DNA of 64,000 nucleotides from JACCQS01 sp963766765 (GTDB lineage: Bacteria > Actinomycetota > Actinomycetes > Mycobacteriales > Geodermatophilaceae): the NCBI GenBank assembly GCA_963766765.1, contig CAVYBR010000008.1:180541-244540 (forward strand), given 5' to 3'. Positions 33,868 through 42,211 of the stretch are shown here, piece by piece; the first letter of the stretch is position 1; the number at the start of each line of letters is the position of its first letter. The translations under genes were made by a program, and so were the position numbers. The notes beneath the pieces are model-generated. The model made no database searches. It had not been told where the DNA came from and worked only from the letters and a program-made list of their open reading frames with translations.

Positions 33868-34743
33868 TCAGGCCAGGCCGCGGATGGCCCGAGTGGGGGG
33901 CCGGTGTCCCTGGATCGAGCTCACCATGTCCAGGACCTCCCGGGTTTCGCGTACCTCGTGCACCCGGAACATGCGGGCTCCCTGCCAGGCGCACACCGCG
34001 GTCGCAGCAAGCGTTCCGTACAGCCGTTCGCCGACCGGCAGGTCCAGCGTCTCGCCGACGAAGTCCTTGTTGGACAGCGACACCAGGACCGGCCAACCCG
34101 TGGCTATGAGCTCCGGCAGCCGGCGCGTCACTTCGAGTGAGTGCCAGGTGTTCTTGCCGAAGTCATGACCGGGGTCGAGCAGGATCCGGTCGCGATCGAC
34201 ACCAGCTTCGACTGCCCGTTCAGCCAGTCCCACCGTCCGCTCGAGGATGTCGGCGACCACGTCGGCGTACACGGTTCCTTGCGGGTCGGTGCGCGGCGGC
34301 AGGCCACCGGCGTGCGTGCAGACCAGGCCGACACCGCGCTCGGCAACCACGTCGATGAGCTTCCCGTCGAACCCACCCCAGGCGTCGTTGATCAGATCAG
34401 CGCCGGCCTCGCAGGCAGCTTCGGCGACCTCGTGCCGGAACGTGTCCACGCTGATCACCAGGTCTGGATAGGCGGCGCGGCTGGCCGAGATCACGTCAAC
34501 AACCCGCCCGATCTCCTCATCGGCAGTGACCTCAGCACCCACGCCGGCCTTGACCCCACCGATGTCCACGACATCGGCGCCGGCGGCCACTACCTCGTGG
34601 ACCCGTTGCATAGCCGCCTCGAGCTCGTACGTCGCGCCCTTGTCGTAGAACGAATCCGGGGTTCGATTGACGATCGCCATGATCAGCCGCTGCTCCGGCC
34701 CGAAGGTGCGCCCACGCAGCCGCAGCGGAGCAGGCTCAGTCAT
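33868..34743 (-). CDS. folP2: Dihydropteroate synthase homologue, FolP2-like
   Basis: 291 residues of the pterin-binding TIM-barrel family. The opening MAIVNRTPDSFYDKGATY is typical of the actinobacterial FolP2 group and not of the canonical FolP1. In place of the usual DIGGESTRPG the sequence has DVVDIGGVKAGVGAEV, so pABA/pterin-site residues differ. SVDTFRHEVAEAACEAGADLINDAWGG and the GHDFGKNTWHSLE strand follow. In mycobacteria FolP2 does not support folate synthesis, so canonical DHPS activity is doubtful. It is convergent with the MFS gene and no other folate genes are adjacent. Confidence 0.85.
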   Translation of the reverse strand: MTEPAPLRLRGRTFGPEQRLIMAIVNRTPDSFYDKGATYELEAAMQRVHEVVAAGADVVDIGGVKAGVGAEVTADEEIGRVVDVISASRAAYPDLVISVDTFRHEVAEAACEAGADLINDAWGGFDGKLIDVVAERGVGLVCTHAGGLPPRTDPQGTVYADVVADILERTVGLAERAVEAGVDRDRILLDPGHDFGKNTWHSLEVTRRLPELIATGWPVLVSLSNKDFVGETLDLPVGERLYGTLAATAVCAWQGARMFRVHEVRETREVLDMVSSIQGHRPPTRAIRGLA

Positions 34744-34771
34744 GCACTCATTGTGGACACATGCCCATGGC

Positions 34772-34842
34772 GGCGGTTAGCCAGCAAACCGCCAGAACGG
34801 GGGCCACGCGGGATCGCTTGGCGGTTTCTGCAGAAACCGCCA
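34772..34842. repeat. Family B palindrome pair, divergent intergenic copy
   Basis: First palindrome 34772-34793 (half GGCGGTTAGCC, one mismatch), second 34819-34842 (half TGGCGGTTTCTG, perfect, CTGCAG centre). Both are upstream of divergent folP2 and fadD genes. This is the last palindrome pair seen; none was found beyond 35 kb. Confidence 0.85.
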
Positions 34843-34946
34843 GCGTTTGGGCCGTGCCGGATCTGCGCGGGAGGTGACATATTCGCCGTACGGGGCGGTG
34901 AGCTCAGCATCCGAGCGATTGTCGCGTGAGAGGGGACGCCCGAGAC

Positions 34947-36515
34947 ATGGCAGAACTGTTCGGTGTTTACGACCGCGAGATCATGCGGCACACGGTCATC
35001 GATGTCGTCCGCCGCAGCGCTGCCCGCACGCCCGACGCGCTCGCGATCTCGTACGAGGGCACGACCCACACGTATCGCGAACTCCTCGATGCTGCGCTGG
35101 CCGCGGCCGGGGGACTGGCGGCAGCCGGGGTCGGCCCCGGCGATCGGGTGGCGGTGTACGCGCGCAACAGCGATCTGTACGCGATCTCCTGGCTGGCCAC
35201 GCAGGCAATTGGCGCGGTGCATGTGCCGATCAACTTCATGCTTGGTGCCGGTGAAGTGGCCTTCATCCTCGAGCACTCGCAGCCGGTCTATGCCCTCGCC
35301 GACGGGAACCTCTACGACGTCTTGGCCGAAGCGGCGCAGCAGGCAAATGTCTCGACCACGTTGGCCGTCCAGCATCCGCGGGGCGGTGAGCGGCCCAGCG
35401 ACCTGACTCTCGCCGCGCCGGCCGCGGGACTGGTCGAGCCGCCCGGCCCCTCGCATCCGGACGCTGTCGCCCAGATCGCGTACACCTCCGGCACCGAATC
35501 TCGACCCAAGGGCGCACAACTGACCCATCGGGCGCTGATCGCGCAGTACCTGAGCTGCATCGTCGACGGTGAATACCGTCAGCCGGACCGGGTGCTCAAC
35601 GCGCTCCCGCTCTATCACTGCGCGCAGATGCACTGCTTCTTGATGCCCTCGCTTTATCTCGGCGCGGCCAACTACATCATCGACACTCCCACGCCGGACA
35701 ACATGATCGCGGCGGTCGAGGAGCATGGGATCACGTCGATGTTCTGCCCGCCGACGGTCTGGATCGGCATCCTGCGCAGCTCCGGCTTCGACCCAGCCCG
35801 GCTCGCGACAGTGACCAAGGGCTATTACGGCGCGTCGATCATGCCGGTGGAGACGGTCAAGGAGTTGTCCTCCGTCCTGCCGGAGATGCGGCTGTGGAAC
35901 TTCTACGGCCAGACCGAGATCGCCCCGCTGGCAACGGTTTTGCCGCCGCACGAGCAGTTGTCAAAGCCTGGGTCCGCCGGTCGACCGACCCTGCACGTTG
36001 AGACCAGGGTCGTCGACGACGACATGAACGACGTCGCGGTTGGCGAGGTCGGCGAGGTCGTGCACCGATCCCCGCAGGTGATGAGCGGCTACTACAACGA
36101 CGACGAGAAGACCGCGGAGGCGTTCGCCGGCGGCTGGTTCCACAGCGGTGACCTGGCCATGATGGACGACGACGGCTACCTCACGATCGTCGACCGCAAG
36201 AAGGACATGATCAAGACCGGCGGGGAGAACGTCGCCTCACGGGAGGTCGAAGAGGTCTTGTACGAACACCCCGGCGTCGCGGAGGTCGCAGTAATCGGAC
36301 TGCCCGATGCGAAGTGGATCGAGCGGGTCTGCGCGGTCGTTGTGCCGCGGGCCGACGCCGATACCGCGGAATTGGCGAGCGCCCTGACTGCCTTCGGGCG
36401 TGAGCGCCTTGCCACATTCAAAGTCCCCAAGCAGGTCGAGTTGATCGACGCCCTGCCGAAGAACCCGAGCGGCAAGATCCTCAAACGCGAACTCCGGGAC
36501 CGCTTCGCCGACTGA
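34947..36515 (+). CDS. Fatty-acyl-CoA synthetase
   Basis: 522 residues, ANL superfamily, medium/long-chain acyl-CoA ligase type. P-loop AQIAYTSGTESRPKGAQLTH, A5 NFYGQTEIAPLATV, A7 GWFHSGDLAMMDDDGYLTIVD, KDMIKTGGENVASREVEE and the C-terminal catalytic lysine in PKNPSGKILKREL. In the P-loop the usual second Thr is Glu (SGTESRPKG), seen in a subset of FadD proteins. ATG 34947 has an upstream GAGAGGGG stretch. It stands alone between folP2 and the MFS gene. Confidence 0.88.
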   Translation: MAELFGVYDREIMRHTVIDVVRRSAARTPDALAISYEGTTHTYRELLDAALAAAGGLAAAGVGPGDRVAVYARNSDLYAISWLATQAIGAVHVPINFMLGAGEVAFILEHSQPVYALADGNLYDVLAEAAQQANVSTTLAVQHPRGGERPSDLTLAAPAAGLVEPPGPSHPDAVAQIAYTSGTESRPKGAQLTHRALIAQYLSCIVDGEYRQPDRVLNALPLYHCAQMHCFLMPSLYLGAANYIIDTPTPDNMIAAVEEHGITSMFCPPTVWIGILRSSGFDPARLATVTKGYYGASIMPVETVKELSSVLPEMRLWNFYGQTEIAPLATVLPPHEQLSKPGSAGRPTLHVETRVVDDDMNDVAVGEVGEVVHRSPQVMSGYYNDDEKTAEAFAGGWFHSGDLAMMDDDGYLTIVDRKKDMIKTGGENVASREVEEVLYEHPGVAEVAVIGLPDAKWIERVCAVVVPRADADTAELASALTAFGRERLATFKVPKQVELIDALPKNPSGKILKRELRDRFAD

Positions 36516-36542
36516 GATCAGACGGGCCCCCGGACAGAGTGG

Positions 36543-37832
36543 TCATCCGGCCGGCGCAGTGTCCGAGTGGTCCACTTCTTCCTCGGCCGCCGCGATCGCG
36601 GAGTTCGTGACCCTGGTCATCATGAGCAGCGTCAGCAGGATCAGAAAGCCGGCACCGGCAAAGACGGCGCGCAGTCCGAGAAGCTCGCCGACCACCCCGC
36701 CCACCGCGGCGCCGAGCGGGCGGCTGCCCCAGGCGACGAGACGGTAGCCGCTGTTGACCCTGCCCAGGAGTCGATCGGGGGTGATGCGCTGCCGCAGCGA
36801 GACAGCGACCACGTTCCAGGTCGCGCCGATGGCTCCGCCCACGAAGAAGGCGACTGCGATCAGCAGGGCTTCGGTGCTCACTGCGGGCGCCGAGACCGTG
36901 ATGACGCCGCCGAGGAGGCTGAAGGCCATCGTGCGGCCGGGACCCAATCGCCGCTCGACCCGGTCGGCGACGAGGGCTCCGATCAAGCTGCCGGCCGCGA
37001 TGGCGCCGAACAGCAGCCCGAAACCGGCCTCAGTCAAACCGAGGGCGGAGTCCGGTCCCACCGCGTAGAGCACGAAGACGGCGAAGACGGCGTTGGTCGC
37101 GAAATTGAACACGCCGGTGACGGCGGCGAGGGTGCGCAGGATCCGGTGCCGCCAGAGGAACCGCAAGCCTTCGGCCACGTCGGCGCGCATCGTGGTTCGC
37201 TGCTCGCGCGCTACCCGGAACTGGCCGCGAACCAGCAGCAGAACGCCGATCGCGACTGCCCACAGTGCCGCCGGCGCTGCCAACGCCACGGCGACCCCGA
37301 TCGCGACCAGCAAGCCACCCAGCGGCGGCCCGATGAACTCGTTCGCCGTCAACTCGGCGGCCTGCAGTCGGCCGTTGGCGCGGGACAGGCGATTGCGAGG
37401 TACGACCTGAGGCAGGATCGACTGTGCGCAGGTGTCGTACACGGTCTCGGCGCTGCCCAAGAACAGCGCCACGGCGTACAGCGCCCAGATCGAGTCGTAC
37501 CCGAGCAGCACGGTCGCGACCAGTACGACGAGCGCCGTGGCGCGAGCAACGTTGGCCGCCAGCATTGCCGCGCGCCGGTCCACCCGGTCGGCCAGTGCGC
37601 CGGCGGGGAGCGCGAATAGCAGCCACGGCAACGTGACCGCAAAGGCGATTCCAGCGACCAGCACCGGCGAGTCGGTCAGCGTCACCGCCACCAGCGGAAG
37701 GGCAACCTTGATCACTCCATCGGCGAGGTTGGAGAAAGTCGAAGCTGTCCACAGCCGCCAGAACGGCGCACCCAGAGGTTCGACCCGCCCGGGCGTGGGG
37801 GTCGGTACGGGCGTGTTGGCAGGTTGCATCAT
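36543..37832 (-). CDS. MFS transporter controlled by a divergent ArsR
   Basis: 429 residues, about 12 membrane segments, of the MFS group resembling macrolide/enterobactin exporters: FWRLWTASTFSNLADGVIKVALPL, ALADRVDRRAAMLAANVARA (motif A-like), AQSILPQVVPRNRLSRANGR and the central AEGLRFLWRHRILRTLAAVTG. The tail is acidic. The start (ATG 37832 or 37829) is only two bases from a 48-bp palindrome, so transcription must begin within or beside the operator. It is probably an efflux pump repressed by the neighbouring ArsR protein. Confidence 0.88.
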   Translation of the reverse strand: MMQPANTPVPTPTPGRVEPLGAPFWRLWTASTFSNLADGVIKVALPLVAVTLTDSPVLVAGIAFAVTLPWLLFALPAGALADRVDRRAAMLAANVARATALVVLVATVLLGYDSIWALYAVALFLGSAETVYDTCAQSILPQVVPRNRLSRANGRLQAAELTANEFIGPPLGGLLVAIGVAVALAAPAALWAVAIGVLLLVRGQFRVAREQRTTMRADVAEGLRFLWRHRILRTLAAVTGVFNFATNAVFAVFVLYAVGPDSALGLTEAGFGLLFGAIAAGSLIGALVADRVERRLGPGRTMAFSLLGGVITVSAPAVSTEALLIAVAFFVGGAIGATWNVVAVSLRQRITPDRLLGRVNSGYRLVAWGSRPLGAAVGGVVGELLGLRAVFAGAGFLILLTLLMMTRVTNSAIAAAEEEVDHSDTAPAG

Positions 37833-37833
37833 C

Positions 37834-37881
37834 GAAGAATGACATATCGGTCGAGAAAACTCGATCGATATGTCATTCTTC
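37834..37881. promoter_or_regulatory. 48-bp ArsR operator
   Basis: GAAGAATGACATATCG (37834-37849) is exactly complementary to 37866-37881. The inner bases continue as TCGAG-AAAA-CTCGA, with one mismatch at 37850/37865. The whole 48 bp is thus a near-perfect palindrome lying between the divergent MFS and arsR genes and directly beside the MFS start codon. Confidence 0.8.
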
Positions 37882-37904
37882 TTATTCCTGCGTACCATGT
37901 GCGC

Positions 37905-38513
37905 GTGGACAGCGGCGAGGGGTTGGCGCACGATGCGCATCCCACCGGGCGGCCGGAGGCCTCGCTGCTGCAGGCAAAGGCTGCCTCGCACCCGCTCCGA
38001 CTGCGGATTCTGCGGCTCTGCGGGCAGCAGCCGATGACCAACAAGCAACTTGCCGACCGTCTGGACACCCTTCCCGGCACGACGCTCTATCACATTCGCC
38101 TGCTCGTCGAGGCCGGCTTCCTGGAGCCGATCGGGGTCCGCGCAGGAGTCAGCGGCGCGTTGGAACGCCCCTATCGCTCGACCGGTCTGTCGTGGTGGCT
38201 GTCCAACACACGACTCGACGGGCCCCAATCGATGGCGCCGATCGAGGCTTTCGAGCAGGAACTACGCGAGGCCGGTCCCGGCTCGGTACGTACGTTCAGT
38301 CGCTTCGCCCTGCACCTGTCGCAGGAGGAGGTCGTCGAGTTGGACCGACGCATCGTGGAAGTTCTGGACGAGTATGCGGCCAGCGACCACGAGCGGCTGG
38401 ATCGACCGGCGTTGGGTGGGATCTTCGTGATTCATCAGCTCGCCGATGTCCCTGCACCACCGTCAGACGGGGGCGACGCCGATCAGACCGTTGCGGGTGA
38501 CCAGAGCGGCTAG
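37905..38513 (+). CDS. ArsR-like winged-helix regulator
   Basis: About 202 residues from GTG 37905 (GTG 37899 is also possible). The winged helix is LLQAKAASHPLRLRILRLCG with LADRLDTLPGTTLYHIRLLV, a helix-turn-helix of ArsR type, followed by a C-terminal domain of about 110 residues (LSWWLSNTRLDGP, FALHLSQEEVVELDRRIVEVL) found in regulators paired with MFS exporters. The last 51 bp overlap the convergent 3' end of the nitrile hydratase alpha gene. Confidence 0.8.
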   Translation: MDSGEGLAHDAHPTGRPEASLLQAKAASHPLRLRILRLCGQQPMTNKQLADRLDTLPGTTLYHIRLLVEAGFLEPIGVRAGVSGALERPYRSTGLSWWLSNTRLDGPQSMAPIEAFEQELREAGPGSVRTFSRFALHLSQEEVVELDRRIVEVLDEYAASDHERLDRPALGGIFVIHQLADVPAPPSDGGDADQTVAGDQSG

Positions 38514-39059
38514 TTCCTGCTCGTCGAGCCGATCAGTGCCCTCCGGCCGCCGCGGCAGGACCATGTAGCGGGACTCCGCACTTGCATCCCACACCGTGAT
38601 CTCGACCTCCGGGGCCAGGTCAAAGCCGAATTCGGACAGTACGGAACGAGGTTCGCGGACGACCCTGGAGCGATATGCCTCGCTCTTGTACCAAGTAGGT
38701 GAGGGCCCGAGCAGTGCGATCGGGTAGCACGAACACAGCGTGCAGACGATGACGTTGTGCGCGTCGCCGGTGTTCTCGACCACCTTGAGTCGTTGCTCCT
38801 GCAGGCCACCGCCCATCGACAGTTCGACCTCGGCTAACGCGGTGTTTGCGTCCTCGAGCAATCTCGTACGAAATCCGTCATCGAGCCAGGCACGGGCAAC
38901 GACGCGCGCCCCGTTGGCCGGCGAGGCCCTGGCGAGGAAGGCCTCGAGGGCTCGGTCCAGTTCCTTCGCGTCGAGCAGTCCACGTTCCTCGAGCAGGGCC
39001 TCGACGTGGCGGGTTTGGGCAGCGAGGTGTGCATCCGTTCCGTGATGGTCACCGTTCAT
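38463..39059 (-). CDS. nthA: Nitrile hydratase alpha / thiocyanate hydrolase gamma subunit, cobalt type
   Basis: 198 residues carrying the metal site of the nitrile hydratase family. The motif VCTLCSCYP at 105-113 provides the three cysteines that bind cobalt or iron; Thr after the first Cys is the cobalt-type signature. TRHVEALLEERGLL opens the helical arm, and VLSEFGFDLAPEVEITVWDAS and SRYMVLPRRPEGTD are standard. The enzyme hydrates nitriles to amides or thiocyanate to carbonyl sulfide. The start overlaps the beta C-terminal gene by 11 bp. It is last in the order beta-N, beta-C, alpha. Confidence 0.88.
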   Translation of the reverse strand: MNGDHHGTDAHLAAQTRHVEALLEERGLLDAKELDRALEAFLARASPANGARVVARAWLDDGFRTRLLEDANTALAEVELSMGGGLQEQRLKVVENTGDAHNVIVCTLCSCYPIALLGPSPTWYKSEAYRSRVVREPRSVLSEFGFDLAPEVEITVWDASAESRYMVLPRRPEGTDRLDEQELAALVTRNGLIGVAPV

Positions 39060-39351
39060 GCGAACCGGTTTCCCCTTCGACGTCCATCGGGGTCAGCAGG
39101 CGCTCCCAGATGTCCACCGTGACCGCATGTTCTCCCTCGTCGAACAGGTCCCGCGCCTGGAAGCGCACCGTGTAGACCGGCAGCGGGTCGCAGGGCAGAC
39201 CTCGCGAACGGTCATCCGGCAAGGGATGGCGCCCTTGCGACTCGACGATCGTGCCGATCGCGCCGCGGGCATAGCGGGGGAGCCGGGTGTGATGCGGCGG
39301 GTCCGTACGGCTGGTCCGCACTCGCGATCCCGGGCTGAACCGGTCAGTCAC
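39049..39351 (-). CDS. Nitrile hydratase beta subunit, C-terminal half as separate protein
   Basis: 100 residues from GTG 39351, matching only the SH3-like C-terminal half of nitrile hydratase beta: FSPGSRVRTSRTDPPHHTRL, RGAIGTIVESQGRH, VYTVRFQARDLFDE, then VTVDIWERLLTP. In thiocyanate hydrolase this corresponds to the alpha chain (ScnA). The start overlaps the end of the N-terminal half gene by 8 bp (GTGACTGA), which argues for genuine separate translation and not a frameshift. Confidence 0.82.
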   Translation of the reverse strand: MTDRFSPGSRVRTSRTDPPHHTRLPRYARGAIGTIVESQGRHPLPDDRSRGLPCDPLPVYTVRFQARDLFDEGEHAVTVDIWERLLTPMDVEGETGSHER

Positions 39352-39646
39352 CGTGGTGCTCCTCGCCGGCCGAGATCTCCGCCGCGGAGACCACGCCCTT
39401 CTCGACCAGCAGCGTGCTGATGGCATACAGCCACTTCTCGTAGTAGGAGGACTCGAGGTAGTGCTGGGGATTCATCCGCTCGACAGCGTCGCGGAACTCG
39501 TCGAGGTTGTAGATGCCATCGCCGATCAGTGCACGGTTCATCGCGAACACATGCGCCTCCCAATCGGAGTGGAAAGGCGGCTCGTCGGGTTCTTCCTCGA
39601 CCGCGCCGAAGCCCTGCATGCCTCCGACGTCGTTCACCCGGCTCAT
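39344..39646 (-). CDS. Nitrile hydratase beta subunit, N-terminal half as separate protein
   Basis: 100 residues from ATG 39646, the helical N-terminal half of nitrile hydratase beta: SRVNDVGGMQGFGAVEEEPD, PPFHSDWEAHVFAMNRALIG, then YLESSYYEKWLYAISTLLVE. It corresponds to ScnB of thiocyanate hydrolase; cobalt nitrile hydratase activators also resemble this half. It is first of the three coupled genes. An RBS-like GGTGGATCTGC precedes the start. Confidence 0.82.
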   Translation of the reverse strand: MSRVNDVGGMQGFGAVEEEPDEPPFHSDWEAHVFAMNRALIGDGIYNLDEFRDAVERMNPQHYLESSYYEKWLYAISTLLVEKGVVSAAEISAGEEHHGD

Positions 39647-39747
39647 GCAGATCCACCTCCGGTCTTCACCCTGCCATGGCCGGTCCTTGCCGGGGCACCC
39701 TCGCACTGGTTAGCTCGCGGCACCGCGCAAACGATCATGGGGGCTTC

Positions 39748-40612
39748 ATGAGGCACGCCTTACTCCGTCTGTTGTGCCTACTCGTGCTGGCACCGGTCCT
39801 CGCGGTCGGCTTGTCGACTCCCGCCTCCGCCGAGCCAACCCAAGGTCTCGGTGTCCTCGAATTGCCTGGTCCACTGCGCATTCCTGGACTGCCGCTGCTC
39901 TCTCCGCCCGGCTCCAACGACTTCAACTGCCGGCCGAGCCCAGCCAAGCCGTACCCGGTCGTGCTCGTACACGGAACGTTCGCCGACTCCTTCGTCAGCT
40001 GGCAGTCGCTGAGCCCGATGCTCGCCCACGACGGCTACTGAGTCTTCGCGCTCGACTACGGCAACCGGGGGACCGGCCCGATCGAGACATCGGCGGCTCA
40101 ACTGCGGGACTTCATCGACCAGGTCCTCGCCGCGACCGGGGCGGCGAAGGTCAGCATCGTGGGGCACAGCCAGGGCGGGATGATGCCCCGCTACTACATG
40201 CGCTTTCTCGGCGGCGCGGCCAAGGTGCACGAGCTGATCGGGATGGCCCCGTCCAACCACGGCACGACTCAGCGTCTGGCACCGATCGCCGGCCCGCTCT
40301 GCCCGGCGTGCGCGCAACAGGCAGCTGGCTCGGCGTTCATCACGAACCTGAATGCCGGCGGCGAGATCGAGCCGGGCGTCGACTACACGGTCATCGTGAC
40401 CCGGTACGACGAGGTCGTGATGCCTTACCGGAGCCAATACCTCAACGGTCCGAGCGCGCAGATCACAAACATCACGCTGCAGTCCAAGTGCCTGCTCGAC
40501 ATCGCCGACCACCTGCTGATCATCTATGACTACCCCGGCGCTGCAATGGGTCGAGCACGCGCTCCTTCGCGACGGTCCGGCCAACCCATCGTTCCGCCCG
40601 TTCTGCGTCTGA
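39748..40612 (+). pseudogene. Secreted triacylglycerol lipase, in-frame stop and frameshift
   Basis: Secreted alpha/beta-hydrolase lipase of about 287 residues if repaired. The signal peptide spans residues 1-28 (LLRLLCLLVLAPVLAVGLST, then PASAE). PYPVVLVHGTFADSFVSW is the oxyanion region and VSIVGHSQGGMMPRYYM the nucleophile elbow. An in-frame TGA at 40039-40041 replaces a Trp codon in GYWVFALDYG, and an extra C near 40533 shifts the frame before PALQWVEHALLRDGPANPSF and the true stop at 40610-40612. Two defects make real inactivation more plausible than for the other broken genes, though errors remain possible. Confidence 0.8.
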
Positions 40613-40726
40613 GCCGGCTGCCGGGTTCATCAATAAAGAGCGACGCTGGTGAGGAAGCTCCGCTGACTGCGAGACTTCTCGATGCCGGGGCTGGCAGCCC
40701 AGCGGTCGCCTGACACTGGAGTTCGC

Positions 40727-42211
40727 ATGGAACGAATGAGCCTGTTGGATGCGTCATTCCTCTACGTCGAAAATGACGTGACGCCGATGCACATCGGCGG
40801 TGTGGCGATCTTCGAAGGGCCACCGCCCACGCATGAGGAACTCGTCAGCCGGTTCGCCGCGAAGCTGCACCTGGTCCCGCGATACCGGCAGAAGGTCCGC
40901 TTTCTCCCGCTCAACGTCGGGCTGCCTATGTGGATCGACGACCCGCACTTCAACATCGACTACCACGTACGCCGTACCGCGATCCCGAAGCCCGGCGGGC
41001 AAGGCGAGTTACGCAACTTCATTGGTCGCCAGATGGCGCAGCATTTGGACCGGGCCCGCCCACTGTGGGAGATCTGGGCGGTCGAGGGTCTGGAGGACGG
41101 TCGCTGGGCGATCGTGTCCAAGGTCCACCACTGCATGGTCGACGGGGTCTCCGGGACCGACCTGATGTCCGTACTCTTCGACGTCGAGCAGGAAACCGAG
41201 CAACTGCCAGAAGTCCCGTGGCAAGCCCGCCCGGAACCCAACGTCATCGATGTGTTGGCACAGTCAGTTGCCGGAGTGATCAGCCCGGCCGAACAATTCC
41301 GCGTCATCATGCCCGCACTGCGCCACCCCCGCGAAGCGCTCCGCATGACCATGGAGACGTTGCGGTCCTTCGCGAGTGCCGGCGCCCGGCTGATGCCCCA
41401 GGCGGAGTCCTCGCTCAACGGCGGGTTCGGCCCGCATCGCCGCTGGACTGCCGCCCATTCCACCCTGGCCGATGTGAAACGGATCCGAGCGGGACTGGGC
41501 GGCACGGTCAACGACGTCGTGCTGTCCGCCATCACCAAAGGCTTCCGCTCGCTGCTGCTCAGTCGTTCCGAGGAAGTCGAGGGGCGGACCGTACGCACGT
41601 TGGTTCCGGTTTCGGTACGTGCCCAGTCCGAGCGGGGGACCTATAACAACCGGGTGTCTGCGGTGTTCGTCGACCTCCCGGTCGGGCTGGAGGATCCGGT
41701 CGCCCGGCTGATCGAGATCCGCCGACAGATGGACGGGGTGAAGGAGTCGAAGGACGCCATGGCCGGTGAACGGCTGGTCGACCTGGCCGGCTTCGGTCCA
41801 CCCATGCTGCTCGCTGCCGGTCAGCGCTTGGCGTCGTCGCTGCCCCAGCGCAGCATCAACACAGCGACGACAAATGTTCCCGGACCACAGCACCCGCTGT
41901 ACTTCGCCGGGCGCCGACTCATCGAGTCCTCACCGTTGGTGCCTCTGGCCGGGTCCATCCGCATCGCCATCGGCATCTTCTCCTACGACGGCGGCGTGCA
42001 CTTCGGCATCACCGGGGACTACGACACCGTGCAGGACATCGACGTGTTGGCCCAAGGCATCGAGGACGGGGTCGCTGAATTGTTGCTTCTCGCCGAAAAG
42101 AGTGCGGCCGCAGAGCAATTGGCTAAGCCGAGGCAAGCCCCCCGGCGGGTGACGAAACCCGCGAGCAAGTCCACGAAGAAGACCGCGACCAAGTCCGCGA
42201 GCAGTCGATGA
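40727..42211 (+). CDS. Wax ester synthase/diacylglycerol acyltransferase
   Basis: 494 residues of the WS/DGAT family, which esterifies acyl-CoA to fatty alcohols or diacylglycerol to make storage lipid. The catalytic HHxxxDG is HHCMVDG at 134-140. Other signatures are MSLLDASFLYVEN, PLWEIWAVEGL, GTVNDVVLSAITKGFR and NTATTNVPGPQHPLYFAGRR. The C-terminal 25 residues are rich in Lys, Ser and Thr. The stop overlaps the following acyl-CoA ligase (ATGA), a logical supply of substrate. ATG 40736 is an alternative start. Confidence 0.92.
   Translation: MERMSLLDASFLYVENDVTPMHIGGVAIFEGPPPTHEELVSRFAAKLHLVPRYRQKVRFLPLNVGLPMWIDDPHFNIDYHVRRTAIPKPGGQGELRNFIGRQMAQHLDRARPLWEIWAVEGLEDGRWAIVSKVHHCMVDGVSGTDLMSVLFDVEQETEQLPEVPWQARPEPNVIDVLAQSVAGVISPAEQFRVIMPALRHPREALRMTMETLRSFASAGARLMPQAESSLNGGFGPHRRWTAAHSTLADVKRIRAGLGGTVNDVVLSAITKGFRSLLLSRSEEVEGRTVRTLVPVSVRAQSERGTYNNRVSAVFVDLPVGLEDPVARLIEIRRQMDGVKESKDAMAGERLVDLAGFGPPMLLAAGQRLASSLPQRSINTATTNVPGPQHPLYFAGRRLIESSPLVPLAGSIRIAIGIFSYDGGVHFGITGDYDTVQDIDVLAQGIEDGVAELLLLAEKSAAAEQLAKPRQAPRRVTKPASKSTKKTATKSASSR

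Noticed and set aside
36543..38228. Longer MFS protein starting at 38228
   Set aside because: The extension is antisense to arsR and crosses the operator; the transporter fold begins after ATG 37832.
39049..39646. Split nitrile hydratase beta as a frameshifted single gene
   Set aside because: The two halves overlap with an in-place GTG start and match known separate subunits; the surrounding frames from 36 to 39 kb are intact. Kept as two genes, with read checking advised.
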